From the NCBI RefSeq assembly GCF_000332095.2, contig NZ_KI913949.1, forward strand, positions 2,907,718 through 2,971,717: a stretch of 64,000 nucleotides of DNA, written 5' to 3'. The position numbers and the translations under genes are program-made. The notes under the pieces were generated by a model. That model was not told the origin of the DNA. It ran no database searches and saw only the letters and a program-made list of their open reading frames with translations. Source of the stretch: Leptolyngbya sp. PCC 6406. GTDB taxonomy: Bacteria > Cyanobacteriota > Cyanobacteriia > Phormidesmidales > Phormidesmidaceae. This document shows positions 63,553 through 64,000 of this stretch, in pieces. Within the stretch, counting starts at the first letter, position 1; each line of letters starts with the position of its first letter.

Positions 63553-64000
63553 TAAGTTCTAACTCGTGTAAAGAAGCGGGCAGTAACACTGAGGATGAGC
63601 ACAATTGCAACCAACACCATGGCCGCAGCCCAAGCCAAGTCCTGGGAAGCTTTGTAAGGAATGATGGAGAAGAAGTAAATCAACACCGGCAGGGTGGAAA
63701 CCGGCCCCCAAACATCGGTAGACCAAAAGTTGTTATTGAAGGCAGTAAACAACAGAGGAGCGGCTTCCCCAGCCGCCCGAGCCACACCCAAAATCACCCC
63801 AGTCACAATCGCTGGCAAAGCACAGGGAATTACAATCTTGCTCACCATCTGGAAGCGAGTTGAACCCACTGCTAAAGCCGCCTGACGCATCTCATTAGGC
63901 ACAAGTCTTAACGCTTCTTCTGTTGTCCGCAAAATTATGGGCAGCATCAGGACAGCCAAGGCTACCCCCCCAGAAAAGGCTGAGAACCTGCCGGTGGGAA
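63549..64000 (-). CDS. pstA: Phosphate ABC transporter permease PstA (partial, N-terminus outside window)
   Basis: The frame runs off the right edge; 150 codons are visible. The part seen covers the last helices and the EAA loop: 'LPIILRTTEEALRLVPNEMRQAALAVGSTRFQMVSKIVIPCALPAIVTGVILGVARAAGEAAPLLFTAFNNNF', ending 'ARFFTRVRTY'. These match PstA ('RTTEEALRxVP' and 'AxGETAPLLFT'). The codon at 63959 is TTG inside the frame, not a start. The TAG stop is built from the end of a MITE. Confidence 0.95.
   Translation of the reverse strand, partial: PTGRFSAFSGGVALAVLMLPIILRTTEEALRLVPNEMRQAALAVGSTRFQMVSKIVIPCALPAIVTGVILGVARAAGEAAPLLFTAFNNNFWSTDVWGPVSTLPVLIYFFSIIPYKASQDLAWAAAMVLVAIVLILSVTARFFTRVRTY

Overview
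The window is cyanobacterial chromosome. It carries psaD (photosystem I subunit II), many copies of the HIP1 octamer GCGATCGC, a DICT-domain sensor kinase, glgB, cimA and a two-gene ergothioneine locus. The genus cannot be fixed from the sequence alone; a filamentous Leptolyngbya-like organism would fit. Most of the window is ordinary core genome broken up by small palindromic and MITE-type repeats. No rRNA, tRNA or convincing CRISPR array was seen.

Accessory region (1-9000). The left end is a mobile or defence-like island with visibly lower GC than the rest. It holds the end of an IS66 element, a vapBC toxin-antitoxin pair, and a two-gene minus-strand operon. The first operon gene (6044-8497) is a UvrD-type helicase with a DEDDh exonuclease domain inside it. 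The second (6047 down to 1495), joined to it by a 4-base overlap, is a methyltransferase-like domain fused to a reverse transcriptase. That gene is broken by a complete 1484-bp IS4-family element (3181-4664) with a 12-bp target duplication. Removing the element and one duplication restores an uninterrupted 1018-codon frame. Upstream of the helicase are three palindromes at an exact 41-bp period. This is the best candidate here for an undescribed system.

Core metabolism (9000-32000). trpE, psaD, a DICT-GAF histidine kinase, an ammonium transporter behind a perfect NtcA box, purE, cimA, an ABC-2-type ATPase, a phosphodiesterase-like protein, glgB, a PPC/TPR secreted protein, a GT39 glycosyltransferase, cinA, aroQ, a metallo-beta-lactamase-fold protein and an M23 peptidase. 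Small proteins of 41 aa (29570) and 31 aa (61263) are also proposed.

Cell wall, stress and signalling (32000-49100). A SRPBCC protein, an amidase/glucosaminidase, hrcA, a sterol-desaturase/SDR fusion, a PPC-domain protein, guaD, an HTH-STAND ATPase next to a separate TPR protein, and two sensor kinases with closely related kinase cores.

Nutrient region (49200-64000). A four-gene operon resembling 2-aminoethylphosphonate uptake plus a phosphonatase-like HAD, preceded by 11-bp-phased Pho-box-like repeats. Then a prepilin-like protein, egtB/egtD, atzG/atzE, an MscS channel, a prolyl aminopeptidase, and pstB with the start of pstA. Nitrogen (NtcA) and phosphorus supply are recurring themes.

Repeats. 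A MITE family of about 146 bp bounded by CTAG occurs six times. At glgB and pstA its terminal CTAG forms the TAG stop codon. A second, about 105-bp family (TATAGCGATCC ends) supplies the stop of the kinase gene at 43600. A third, 165-bp element sits inside one MITE copy with a 9-bp duplication.
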